Assembly: GCF_033115175.1 (NCBI RefSeq)
Contig: NC_084834.1
Location: forward strand, 11,753,294-11,817,293
Direction: 5' to 3'
DNA from: Lepus europaeus
Taxonomy: Eukaryota; Chordata; Mammalia; Lagomorpha; Leporidae
Length of the DNA: 64,000 nucleotides
The translations under genes were made by a program, and so were the position numbers. The notes beneath the pieces were generated by a model, which was not told the DNA's origin, did not search any database, and saw nothing but the letters and a program-made list of their open reading frames with translations. Numbering within the stretch: position 1 is the stretch's first letter; every line of letters begins with the position of its first letter. Below, one piece after another: positions 12,701-22,790 of the stretch.

Positions 12701-15700
12701 CGCTTCCCACCCAGCTCCTTGCTCATGGCCTGGGAAAGCAGTGGAGGACGGCTCAAGTGCTTAGGCCCCTGCCACCTCCGCAGGACACCGGGCGGAAGCT
12801 CCTGGCCCAGCCCCAGCCAGTATGGCCATCTGGGAAGGGAACCAGCAGAAGGAAGATCTCTGCCTCTCCTTCCAACTCTGCCTTTCAAGTAAATAAAGAA
12901 AACCACAAACATACCCAGCAACACCTGAAGGTTTGTAGTTAATAAGGCAATCATGAGGCTTATGCTGCAAATACGGAAACGGTATTTAAAATGCACCAAG
13001 ATAACACTACAACTGCAGAGGACGTGCACAGCAACAACCAGCGACAGACTCCGCAGCGAGCGACTTCCCTCTCCAGAACTCCTCCTGCAGCTCCCCAGCA
13101 CCTGCCTGCTAGTGACGGGGACTCCACGCTTTGGTTACTCTGACCTTACATAACAGCGCCTGCTCCCTGGTGCGCCCATACAGTGTTCTATCATGGACGC
13201 GGGACAAACAGAACCGAGAAAAGGCCCCCAGGCCCGCATCACGCCAGATCGGGGAGAGAAGGCCGGCCCACCACAGGAGGAATACAACCGTCCAGCTGTT
13301 CACGCCCCGGTGACCGAGCTGGTTAACGTTCACCAGGTGCTCTATTTCTGCTTTCCTCTTAGACGAACCGGGGCCACTTTCCTGTTCATTACCCCCGAGT
13401 GACCAGGCCAGCCACACCGCACACGAGGTCTCTGCTCTCTCACCCTGGGCCCCTGGCTCACCTCCCCACACAGACGCATCTGCATCGGGCAACAGCCTGC
13501 TCGGCTCCCCCAGCAGACGCCGCTGCGTCCGTCTTGCAAGGCAGGAAGTGTCCCCCAGCCGTTCTGACAACTGCTCGTGAGGAACCGCCTCGACCTCTAG
13601 TTAACCTGCGCCGCCCGATCACGCGGCGTCCACGGCACGGTCAGGCAGCACCAGTACAAACACCCCAGCAGCCACAGCGGCACAAACGAGCCGGATGCAC
13701 CCGCCTAAAACCTCGGCGGTTCAGCAGGCGCGGCCCATGCAGACACGGCTCCTGCACGCCGAAACCTCAGCACCCGTGCACGCCACCGTGGCCAAGTCCT
13801 TCCTTTTTTTTTTTTTTCTTTCTTTCTTTTTTTTTTTCTTTTTGACAGGCAGAGTGGACAGTGAGAGAGAGACAGAGAGAAAGGTCTTCCTTTTGCCATT
13901 GGTTCACCCTCCAATGGCCGCCGCGGTAGGCACGCTGCGGCCGGCGCACTGCGCCGGTCCGATGGCAGGAGCCAGGTGCTTCTCCTGGTCTCCCATGGGG
14001 TGCAGGGCCCAAACACTTGGGCCATCCTCCACTGTACTCCCTGGCCACAGCAGAGAGCTGGCCTGGAAGAGGGGCAACCGGGACAGGATCGGTGCCCCGA
14101 CCGGGACTAGAACCCGGTGTGCCGGAGCCGCAAGGCGGAGGATTAGCCTAGTGAGCCGTGGCGCCAGCGACCAAGTCCTTCCTAAAGTAACGGTCCCCCG
14201 GGGGCCCCCATCTCCACCCACTCCCTCCTCAACTGCAAGTCCCCTCTCCCGCCTGACAGCGCTGTCTCCCTCCAACCGTGCTACTTCCTTTTCCCGCAAG
14301 CTGTGACACGGCAGCACGATGGCCAACAGGCCCTACACGGAACTTGGCGTCGCCAGGACAATCAAATCCAAGAGACCGGAAGGAGAACCTGAACTTGAAC
14401 CTGCTGTAGAGCGCACCGGGGCCGCTGAGCTCTACGCTGGCCACACCACCACCAGGAGTACTTGTGCTGTGGCTGCAAAGAAGCCTTTCCTAGACACAGG
14501 GAGGCTCGAAGCCCAGGGAGAGGCACAGAACGGGAGACAGCTGTGTGCAAACAGGCATCAGAGGGAGCACACGGGACCAAGTGTCCGGAGCAGAGATCAT
14601 GTGAAAACAGTCCTAGAGCACCGGCTGCCGGGGAGACGCGCTCATCACGTGGCCACGCCCAGTGAGCCCAGGCCCCTCGGGTTCCCACCGCGAGCCTCAC
14701 CACGCGACAACCTACAGCCATGTGGGACAGCGGCTCCCTGCTCTGAACAGCTCACACTTCACAAGAGAGCTCCAACAGCATGAGGGAACCTTCCGGAAGT
14801 CCCAATCTTAACATGGGATTTTCCGTTTGTCACAATCGTCCGCCTAGGATTTGTGCCTGGCCATCTACAGAAATTCCACCTTAAAATGCAGTCAAGCAGG
14901 GGCAGTGGGCAGACGTGACACTTGCGCAGCGGGTGACGGCGGGTGGGGGCGCAGCGTGCCTTCCTGTTTACTACGCACTGACTGACACCTTGCACCACAC
15001 AACGTGAAGATGAACACACACACGACCAGGCTGTGTCTCGCACACTAGTCCAGAGGTGAACCTTGCAGACACAGGGGCCTGCACAGAGCTCGAGAACTGG
15101 AACTAAACGTAAGTTTACTGTGGTGCAAACTAATTTTGAAATCTACGCATAGCTTATTTACAGCACGCCTTTTTTGTGAACTTTCTGAAGATTCCTAGAG
15201 TATGTAAGGATGTCAGGCAGGGTACAGGACACGTGACCCGGGAAGAGGACAGCCGGCCTGCTCCTGTGCGGGTCCCTGACGCTGCCACGTGGCCCAGGGC
15301 CAGCCAGCATGGCACCATGCCTGCTCCACAGACAGCCAAGAGAGCTGTGTCCAAGCCCGAGGCATGGCAGCGTGCACACTGTAACACACACTAACCACCC
15401 GGTGCACCCGAGAGACACCTCAGTGCTACTTTTCTTCGCACCTTAGCATTTTCCTGACAATTTTCATTCTTGGTATCTCAGTCTTAAGGGCCAAGAAATG
15501 AAATCATGTATTGAAAACACACCTCAACGTGACATTTGGAAAGATGAACTGTGTCAAACCCCTACTGAGCCGGTGTGTGAAGTTCCAACCTGTGCACACA
15601 TAGCTCAGCGCCTGCCTACTTCATGACAGAGCTAGGATCTAGCTGCGAAAAAAAAAGAATGTTAGCACCAACAGGTAGCGGGGAGGGGGGCACTGCTCCT

Positions 15701-17337
15701 AAGGGCAAATAAACAAATCCTACCTTCGGCCCTGATCCAGCCGTCCGTGAGGGCCCCTGGCGGGAAATCGGTTCAGGTGGCTCAGGTGAAGCGTGTGGGA
15801 TGTTTGGAAGAGACTGAGTGCTGCAGAAAGGAAATGGCCAGTGACTGCGAAACCCTAAACACCCGCCAGCGTGCCCCTCCCTTTCTTCCAGGGCCCAAAA
15901 GTACCCACTTCTGTCCCGAGAGCAGCCCAAGTGCCCCGTGAGGCCTGCCCCAGCGTCCACGCCGCTGGCACTCACGTTTTTGAGGAAAGAGGGGAGGAAT
16001 CCTGTGAGGCTGGAAGATCAACTGGGGCTGAGCTCCCAGAATCCCTTGCTTCTGGCCCAGGGCTGCCACGTGCAGAAGGGGAGGTGCTGGGGACTTCAGC
16101 AGTGGCTGCAGGACAGGAGCCAGGCAACTCAGGACCCCACGGCTGCTGCACCCACTCGCTCGGGAAGACGCGGCCCCATCCCCTCGACCCCCACCTCCCT
16201 TCCCACCGCACACGCACACGCTCGGGGGAGACGCGTGAGTACCTGGTTGGAGAGCGTCTGCACCTTGACGGCGTTCCAGGGCACCGCCTGGCCGGGGTTG
16301 TATGCCGCCTTCACCAGCACCTTCTCGCCCAGCTGGGGCAGCCGGCCCTTCACCACGCTGCGGCACATAGGCCAGGAGGCCCCGTGAGCAGTGCCGCCCA
16401 GGGCCCTCGAGAGGCCCTTCCCGTCTGCCCGTCAGGACATCTCCCACCTTGCGTGGCGCCCCCCTGCCAACGGGCTGCCGGCACGGAGGCCAGCCTCAGC
16501 CTACCTTAGCTGGAAGAAGACCTCTTCGTCCACCACCCCGAAGTAGTCGTGCAAGCTGGTAACGATGCCGGTGAAGACCCGCTGCTTCTCCCCGCCCTGG
16601 AAGAGAGCGCCGTGAACAGGGAGCCCCCAGATCCACACAGAGACGCGGTCGTGCAGAGAGCCCGCCCTGCAGACGAGGGCAACAAGCTGGCCCTGGGCTC
16701 AGGAGCATTCTGGGAGTTCCTGTCCTTCCTGAACTCCAAAAGGCACCCCCAGTACCAGAAACCCAGACTCCCCAGCCTAAGACGTGAACTGCACCAGGCT
16801 GGAGTCGGGAATGCTGGGGCAGCCCGAGCGCCAGAACTCACTAGCAAAGATGCCCAACCTACCTGCAGGTGCCGGGCATTTTGGGACAAGTCTGTGGCCA
16901 CAGGAGGAGTGAGCAGACCAGGAGGAGGGCCCAGAAGCGACGTGGAGGCCGCGCCTACGGGGACAGAGGAACAAGCTCCAGGAAGTCCACGGGCCACATG
17001 ATACCCCGGAGTTAGCTGGGGGATGCGGAGACCCGCGGAGACCTCCAGAGGGCACGCGGGCTCCGGCCAGCTCCTCCTCAGGGCTTCCCCGGCCACCCCC
17101 AGCGGGCGCCTCTCCTTTTCCTGGGAGATATTTGCAGCCAAGCGCAAAGGAAACTAACCAGAGCGCACGAGGAAACCCAGCAGCCATACTTCTGGAAAGG
17201 AACCCCCCTCCCACCCCCACCCCCACCCCCAGAGCCCGGATGTCCCAGCCTGAGCCCAGGTAAGGGAGGCAGACATCACCTGAGAAGCTGCGGCCCCCCG
17301 GCAGCGGGCTGATCCGCTGGCGCTTAAACTGGGACAT
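6750..17337 (-). CDS. CCAR2: CCAR2 (DBC1/KIAA1967), cell cycle and apoptosis regulator 2, complete
   Basis: Nuclear regulator that inhibits the deacetylase SIRT1, modulates p53 and nuclear receptors, and works in the DBIRD mRNP complex. Coding exons, 5' to 3': 17337-17280, 16954-16863, 16596-16505, 16357-16243, 16105-15976, 15820-15724, 11718-11599, 10838-10616, 10532-10419, 10166-10003, 9709-9538, 9456-9247, 9153-8935, 8486-8342, 8260-8178, 7927-7781, 7547-7436, 7363-7175, 7092-6887, 6794-6750. They total 2733 nt, or 910 aa (human 923). Visible parts: N-terminus MSQFKRQRISPLPGG; S1-like fold about 52-118; basic nuclear signal KKRKQR about 201-206; DBC1/inactive Nudix-like domain about 330-455; acidic Glu/Lys-rich linker about 550-650; EF-hand-like segment about 690-760; C-terminal coiled coil about 780-895; end EEPAPSN. 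The ATG context is weak (C at -3, T at +4). Every border is GT-AG except the 9247 donor, which is GC. Confidence 0.95.
11060..11260 (+). mobile_element. L1-like 3' ORF2 fragment, degraded
   Basis: AT-richer patch in CCAR2 intron 7. It carries the L1 ORF2 tail pattern of ATGAAAACATGCTC followed by CACCCATTAGACTGACGAAG. It is old and diverged, and exact ends are uncertain. Confidence 0.45.
12455..12560 (+). mobile_element. L1-like fragment, degraded
   Basis: Contains AGGAGAAAATACTTGCAAA followed by TCTGATCAAGGC, a familiar L1 ORF2 segment. The young SINE at 12615 begins about 55 bp downstream. The AT-rich stretch 11990-12150 may belong to the same old L1 family. Confidence 0.45.
12615..12903 (+). 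mobile_element. Lagomorph C-repeat SINE (tRNA-derived)
   Basis: Starts with GGGGCCGGCGCTGTGGCACA, the C-repeat head. It has the conserved GCCTGGGAAAGCAGTGGAGG middle and ends in TTTCAAGTAAATAAAG. It lies in CCAR2 intron 7. No clear target duplication was seen. Confidence 0.9.
13805..14170 (-). mobile_element. Young full-length C-repeat SINE with target-site duplication
   Basis: Minus-strand copy with a T-rich tail on the plus-strand left side, CT-rich body and a head ending in GGCGCC. A perfect 13-bp duplication CCAAGTCCTTCCT flanks it at 13792-13804 and 14171-14183. It belongs to the long subfamily with the CGGC-rich internal insert typical of rabbit, and looks recent. Confidence 0.93.
14184..15723 (-). 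other. CCAR2 intron 7, 5' part
   Basis: About 1.5 kb of intron between the SINE and the exon ending at 15724. I recognised no repeat, exon or RNA gene. Together with 11719-13791 it makes the largest CCAR2 intron (4.0 kb). Confidence 0.5.
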
Positions 17338-17375
17338 GGGGAAGGCGGTCCTGTCTCTGAGTCTCGAGGGGAAAC
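17280..17375 (-). promoter_or_regulatory. CCAR2: CCAR2 exon 2 with translation start
   Basis: The acceptor TTGCAG lies just above 17375, so 38 bases of 5' untranslated sequence precede the ATG at 17337. A non-coding first exon is therefore needed further upstream, in the CpG block. The best donor there is CAG|GTGGGT, with the exon ending at 18050. Confidence 0.7.
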
Positions 17376-17439
17376 CTGCAACGGGAAGAGAAGTGGGTGC
17401 ACCGCTCGGACAGCAAACGTCCCGGGAGGCGGCGCGCCT

Positions 17440-18330
17440 GGAGCCTGGGAATGAATGGAGGCGGCGGACGGCGGGGCACGAGCGGCAGCAGGAAATGAAG
17501 TCAGCGGTGACAGCGGGCCCGCGGCCCGCACGGCCGGCGGCAGGTGCCCCTGCCCCGCCGGCTCGCGGAGACAGAACCCACCCTCCCAGACAACGCCAGC
17601 AGACCCGCCAAACCGCGGGCGCACCGGCCCGGCGCTCCCCGCACGGGGCCACCCACCCCCGGAGCGGCCGGCGGCCGGGACGACAGCCATTCATTCAGAA
17701 ACGGCCGCTCGGCGCCGGGCCCGGGAAGATGGAGGCGGCGGCCGGCGTGGGCCCGCTCCCCGGAAGCCCGGCCCGTTGTCCCCGCGGCCTCGCCTGCCCG
17801 CCTCCGCCGCGTCTCCCGGGCCGACGAGCCCACCGCGGGAGGACGACGGCGCGAGCTTCCTCTTCCTCCTCCTCCTCCTCCCGCCCCCGGGGCCGAGGCC
17901 GTTGCCAGGGAAACGGGACGTGCACGGCGAGGGGGGCTCGGCCCCTTCCGCGCCCCCCGGGGCAGCTCCGCCGCCCGGCCCCACGCGGCCTCTCGGCCGA
18001 CGACGAGGCCCAACGGCAGAGGGGCGGCTGGGGGGGGCGCCCGACCCACCTGCGGGCCAGGGCCGCAACACCGGGGGGACAAAGGCACCCGGAACCGCCG
18101 CCGCTGCCGCCGCCGCCGCCGCCGGAAGCGCCGCGCCGGAAGCGCGACCACTGGTCGGAAGCTGCCACTCTTCCGGATATGGTCCCTCCCCCGTCTGCGC
18201 CGACCTCTCCCTTCCCCCCACGCCGGCCTGCCATCCCGCGGCCGCGGCGGAGCGGAAGTGCGCCTTCGGGATCGGCTGCCGCGGCGGTGTCCCCGCTTAA
18301 GCGTTCCCCTTAGAAAAGGAAGCCTCGGCG
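17440..18330 (-). promoter_or_regulatory. CCAR2: CpG-island promoter of CCAR2
   Basis: Very CpG-dense block just upstream of CCAR2 exon 2. It contains ETS-type CCGGAAG sites at 18122-18128 and 18136-18142 and a TTCCGG at 18171-18176, typical of housekeeping promoters. A (CCG)n run and a (CTC)n run (about 17846-17885) are included. A plausible first exon lies between about 18050 and 18180 on the minus strand. Start sites are inferred, not seen. Confidence 0.7.
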
Positions 18331-18739
18331 CATCGGTTCCTGGTCCCGACGCAGCTGGGGCCAAAGCGCGAGGGGCTCGCACCCCCTTCCCCTCGCAGCC
18401 CCATGGCTGCAGCATGGAGAGGAGAAGTCTGAGAAGCAGCCGTTTCTAGTCGTCATCCCTAGGCCTGACTCAAGCCAACGACCCCCGCCCCTACCCCAGA
18501 CCGCCCATTGACCGCGCCCACGGCGGGGTGGGGAGGGGAAGGAGGTCAGCAAGTCAGGACTAAGTCCCTAATGCTCCAGTGCGACGCCTGGGACCTGGGT
18601 AAAATAACCTGCCCAGACCCCGGCCGGGGGCCTGGCCATTTTAGCCCCCGTTAGCGGCCCCGATCCCCCTGGGCTCCCAGTTACTCGCCCCGCCCAGCTC
18701 CCTCCGGCCCACCCCCTCGCTGTCCCCGTCATTTAACAT

Positions 18740-18860
18740 CCACAAGGCACTTTGAGGCGGTTTAATCTCACTTGATCCTCATAACAAGACTGTGAGGTAG
18801 GTAGGGCTGGCGTCACCCCGAGTGGGAGGCTGTGGCTCAGAGATCTGTCGCCGCGGGCCT
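18740..18860 (-). mobile_element. MIR SINE remnant
   Basis: The plus strand reads TGATCCTCATAACAAGACTG then GTGAGGTAGGTAGG and later GGCTGTGGCTCAGAGA, the reverse of the MIR core. It is an ancient mammalian repeat between CCAR2 and C8orf58. An ATTAAA on the minus strand here (18761-18766) could by chance end C8orf58. Confidence 0.7.
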
Positions 18861-19455
18861 CTGCGTTCAGCTCTGACGTGGTAAAGCCAGCAAGGAGCAG
18901 AGCAACCGAACTCCGACGCCCCGCGTGGTCCCAGACCCTCCCCGCCCCGGTGCTCTGCTCCAGGGCAAGACGCAACGCAGGGTGCAGACAAGCCAAAGCT
19001 GTGTCCTGGCCCCCGTGCAGGTGCAAGGACGCAAGTCGGTATCGGATCAGCTCACTGCCGTCTGGAGGTCAGTTCTTTCACAGCTCAGAAGGGCCAGAGG
19101 ACCAGCGCTTGGGACGCGTGATTCCAGGACAACTGGTTGGGTCCAGCCAGTTGACACCACCGACGGCCAGCAAAGACTGCTATATTATTGTGCATACACA
19201 CAGCTGCAGCGTGCTGGGCCCAGACGCATGCCACCGGCACCTGATAAATAAGTTCGTTCTCGCGGTCTAAGCCGGGAGCTTCCGGCAAAGAGCGGGAGGC
19301 CTGGAGCCGCTGCGAGCTGTTGGCGGGAGACTCAGCCCTGAGCCCAGAGACAAGCACGGGCGGCAGCAGCCGATCCTTGGCAATGCAGAGAAAGCAGCAG
19401 CGGGAACAAGGGCCAAGGAGGCTCCACCCAGGATCACCAGGTGCCCCAGGAGGGC

Positions 19456-22400
19456 TCAACATACAGAAAGGTTTTTGGCTCGTTGCTTCTTAACCACTGA
19501 GGATGGCATATAGGTGTTCCGGTGGGGGTGGTACTGAGGCCCTTCAGGGAGGTCCCTAGACCCAGTCCTGTGAAAGAGAAGAATCAAGGCTGGAAGAACC
19601 AAAGGAGTTGGGGGAGATTGCTTAGCTGCGGTCGAAAATATTAGTTCCCCAGAGAGAACCATTCAGTATGACACACACACAACCCCAGCAAGGTCCGCTC
19701 CGCCCACTGTGGAAGCCTTAGTACCTCCCCCTTGCCCCGCCCACAGACCCAGGGCAGAGGGTTGGGGGTTAAGATGAGGTGACTTCCCATATCCTGGTCT
19801 AGATTAGGTCACTGACTCACCCTGTGGGCTTTGGGAAAGCCACTGCCCTCAACCCCACACAGTCTCCAGTCTCCTCCCCCGCCTCACCCAGGATGGGCAC
19901 GGGACCCACCTTGAGCCAGAACCACCAGGAGGGGCGAGGGGCTCCGGGTGTCGAGGATTCCTCCAGCGGAGCCGGTTGAGCAAGACCTTGACCTTGTCCC
20001 AGTGGGAGACGTCTCGCTGAGCAGAGAGCAAGGAGTCACCACAGAGCCCTCCCCACACACACACACCCCCAACAGAGCTCCCAGACAGCCACCAGCACAA
20101 GTGGTGGGCTGCAAACAGCAATCCCGTTCTTTGCTCGGGGACTCTGGCCTCCGACCGCCCCCACCCCGGCCCACCCTACCACCTGCCCGCATGTAGCCAC
20201 CAGCTACCTTATGTCCCTGAGAGGATGGGGAGTTAGCTGGCTCCACGGGGGCCTCCGGCAGCCTGGGAGGGTTGGCAGTGGGCACCCACACCTTTGGGGG
20301 TAAAGCGGCCTCCACCCCTTCTGAGAGAGAATCAGGTAAGCCAGGGCCAGGAACAAGGAGCCACCCCGTCGAGCTGTGGTTCGGGGTCTTCTAGTGGGAT
20401 GAGGAGCAGGACACAGAGGGTAACACATCTGAGCCTCACCTGCCTGCTCTGTCTGGTGCAGCAGCTCCCACGGCCCCTGCACCCCGCTTCCCAGGCTGTC
20501 CGAGGAGAGAGGTGCAGTAGCCAGGGCCGGCTCCTCCCCTTCGGGGTCCTGTGTGCAGAAGAGGCGAGGTAATCAGGGCCGGGAGGGAAGGGGCCGATGC
20601 TGTCCCACCTCCGCCTGCCTTGCTCACTGAGTGCCCACCTGGGACCCACTCACCCCAGGGAGCCTCTGGCTCCACAGCTGCAGGTAAAGCTGCTGGAGCC
20701 TGGCCAACTGCTCCAGCACCAGGCACAGGTGTTCCAGGTAGCGAAGGCCCTGCCCTGGGAGGCAGGCCCACGTTCCAGGCTCCAACCGCGCCACCTGTGG
20801 GAACACAGCGAGGTAGAGACCACTGGGCTCCCCAGCCGCCCACCTGCTCAGCCAGCCGGCAAGGGCGGAGTGGCAGGTGGAGGAGGAACATACAGCCAGC
20901 TGGGCGTGGCGCCAGACAGGTCTCATACCTGCCCACCCCCTCTGCGGGGGTGCTACACACACTGGGAGTGGAGCGAGGCCAGAAGCCGTCAATTAGAGAC
21001 AAGCACTGCCCCACCCCGAGAGAGCTCCAGGGAGAAGGGGAGGGGGCTGGGAGTCCCCACCTGCCCCCCCTGCACCGGGACACTCACCACCTCTCCTTCT
21101 AGGCCTGCCTCTGGGTCTGTTTCTGCCCCAGTGCACTCGTGTTCTGTTGCTCCAAAAAGGTACACGCCACACTCAGGCTTGCCTGGTGGCTGCGGGGAGT
21201 CGCGCTGTCCCGCCAAGTTGGCAGGGGGAGGTGGGAGGCGGCGGGAGCGCTCCAGCGCCTGCTCCAGCTTCTGGCTGGCCAGCGTCCGGCCTCGCCGGGC
21301 GGGGGGCTCAGCGCTCCCGGCGGGCTCCAAGTCCAGAAAGTCCTGAGCAGAGCCAGGCAAGGTGGCCAGGGGGCTGTCCCCTACTGCCATCTCCACTCCC
21401 GAGTCCCGGGAGGCCAGTTTGAGAAGGGGCACCTGCCGCCGCAGGGTCCTCAGGTCGCCATCTCCCTTCCAGGAGCCCGAGGAGCGCGCGGGAGCAGCCT
21501 CTGCGATCCGGCGGTAGGTGCTGGCGACTCCGGGCACTACGCAGCCACGTGCCAAGCCCTCGGCTGCCCCATCTGCAAGCAGAATCGGCACCGCGCTAGG
21601 CGGGCGGTGCCCACGGCCCCCAGCATTCCCGGCGCCGGGAGGGGCGTCCTGTGCTGGAGGGAGGGCACCTGGCAGCCGGCCCCGCCCCCGGATCTGCGGC
21701 GCTTCTGGGGAGACATCCGAAGGGGTTGCTCTCACCGCAGGGATGTCAGCCGCAGGAGCCCGCTTGGCGCTGTGGGGTGGCCACCCAGCTCCCCTGATAG
21801 CTACGCCTTGTGCGCCCCCCACCACCACCACCACCACCAAAGTCGCCTGGAACCTCCAAGTCAAGGAGGGAGCAGGGCAAGCCTGGGATCCAATCTGCCC
21901 TCCGTGAGGATGCAAGAGAGGGTCTGTCCCTCCCGAGAGGCAGTGGTGAAAACAGCTACAGCCACCACCTCTCCTTCGGTGGACCCAGAAACACTGGGGG
22001 TTGGGGCAAGGACAAGCGAGGTGGAAGGAAAAGGAACCTGGCGCAGGCAGCAGGGACCCCAGGGACTGTCACCTGTGCACCAGGCCCCCCTCCGGGGGTG
22101 GTGCCCAGACCGAGCTGCCCACGTCTCCCTGCGGGGCGCGCGGCGCCAGGTGCCACCCGCGCCCTCTCCGGGCGCGGCGGCCTGCGGGCAAGCAGGGAGG
22201 GGTCCGCCGTGGCGCGGGGCTTCGCGGAGCTGCCGGCCGGGGCGGGGTGGGGTGGGGCGGGGCGGACGGCGGATCCAGACCTCCTCCCGCGCGCGGGGAG
22301 GCTCCAGGTCGGGCGCGAGCGGGAAGCGGACCCGCGGGAAGCGGGGGTGGGGGTGGCGGCGGCGGCCGGTTTCACGCCCAGACCCGGAGGGGCTCCGCCG

Positions 22401-22539
22401 TGCGAGGCGTCCCCAGCCCAATCACTCGGCCCCTCCGAACCGGGAACGCAGAGAGGCTGCCCCGGCCCGAATGCGAGAGGGGCGACTCACCCCGGCCGCC
22501 AAGCGGCTCCACGCCGTACACGCGCCGCCGGCCCCGCAT
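19456..22539 (-). CDS. C8orf58: C8orf58 orthologue, uncharacterised protein, complete
   Basis: Function unknown. Exons, 5' to 3': 22539-22491, 21572-21088, 20794-20654, 20548-20440, 20320-20208, 20016-19910, 19567-19456. They total 1116 nt, or 371 aa (human about 365). It starts MRGRRRVYGVEPLGGR and ends KKQRAKNLSVC. Most of the chain is Pro/Gly/Ser-rich and probably disordered. Two parts look structured. Exon 2 has LLKLASRDSGVEMAVGDSPL. Exon 3 has a Leu-rich helix, LRYLEHLCLVLEQLARLQQL, able to form a coiled coil (about residues 190-215). A basic/hydrophobic segment, SHWDKVKVLLNRLRWR, follows at about 303-318. The ATG has G at -3. I believe the family is listed as a domain of unknown function (DUF4657), from memory. 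Identity rests on recalled similarity to the human protein and on position between CCAR2 and PDLIM2. Confidence 0.9.
21818..21840. repeat. (CAC)n trinucleotide repeat
   Basis: Run of CAC/ACC triplets in C8orf58 intron 1. Confidence 0.85.
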
Positions 22540-22790
22540 GGCCCGCTCCGGGGCCCCGGCGCTCGCCCAGGCGGTGCCCGCCGCGTCCCCGCCGAGCGCC
22601 GGGACCGGGCGCGGCCCCCGGACACTCCCAGCGGGGGAGGGGCGCGCAGGTGCGCGCGCGCAGGCGGGCGGGGTGGTCCGGGCCGCGAGCGGGCAGCACC
22701 TCCCTGCCCCGTCTCCACCGCGTCCCACCAGTGCCGGCTGGGGCTAACGTAAGGGCCCGCCGCGCCGCCCCTCTCCCCGGGCGCTTCCTG
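21960..22790 (-). promoter_or_regulatory. C8orf58: CpG-island promoter of C8orf58
   Basis: CpG-dense block covering C8orf58 exon 1 and the start of intron 1. It has several GC boxes (GGGGCGGGG-type, around 22240-22265 and 22620-22680). No TATA box was seen. A 537-aa plus-strand open frame crosses it and is treated as a GC-rich shadow. Confidence 0.65.
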
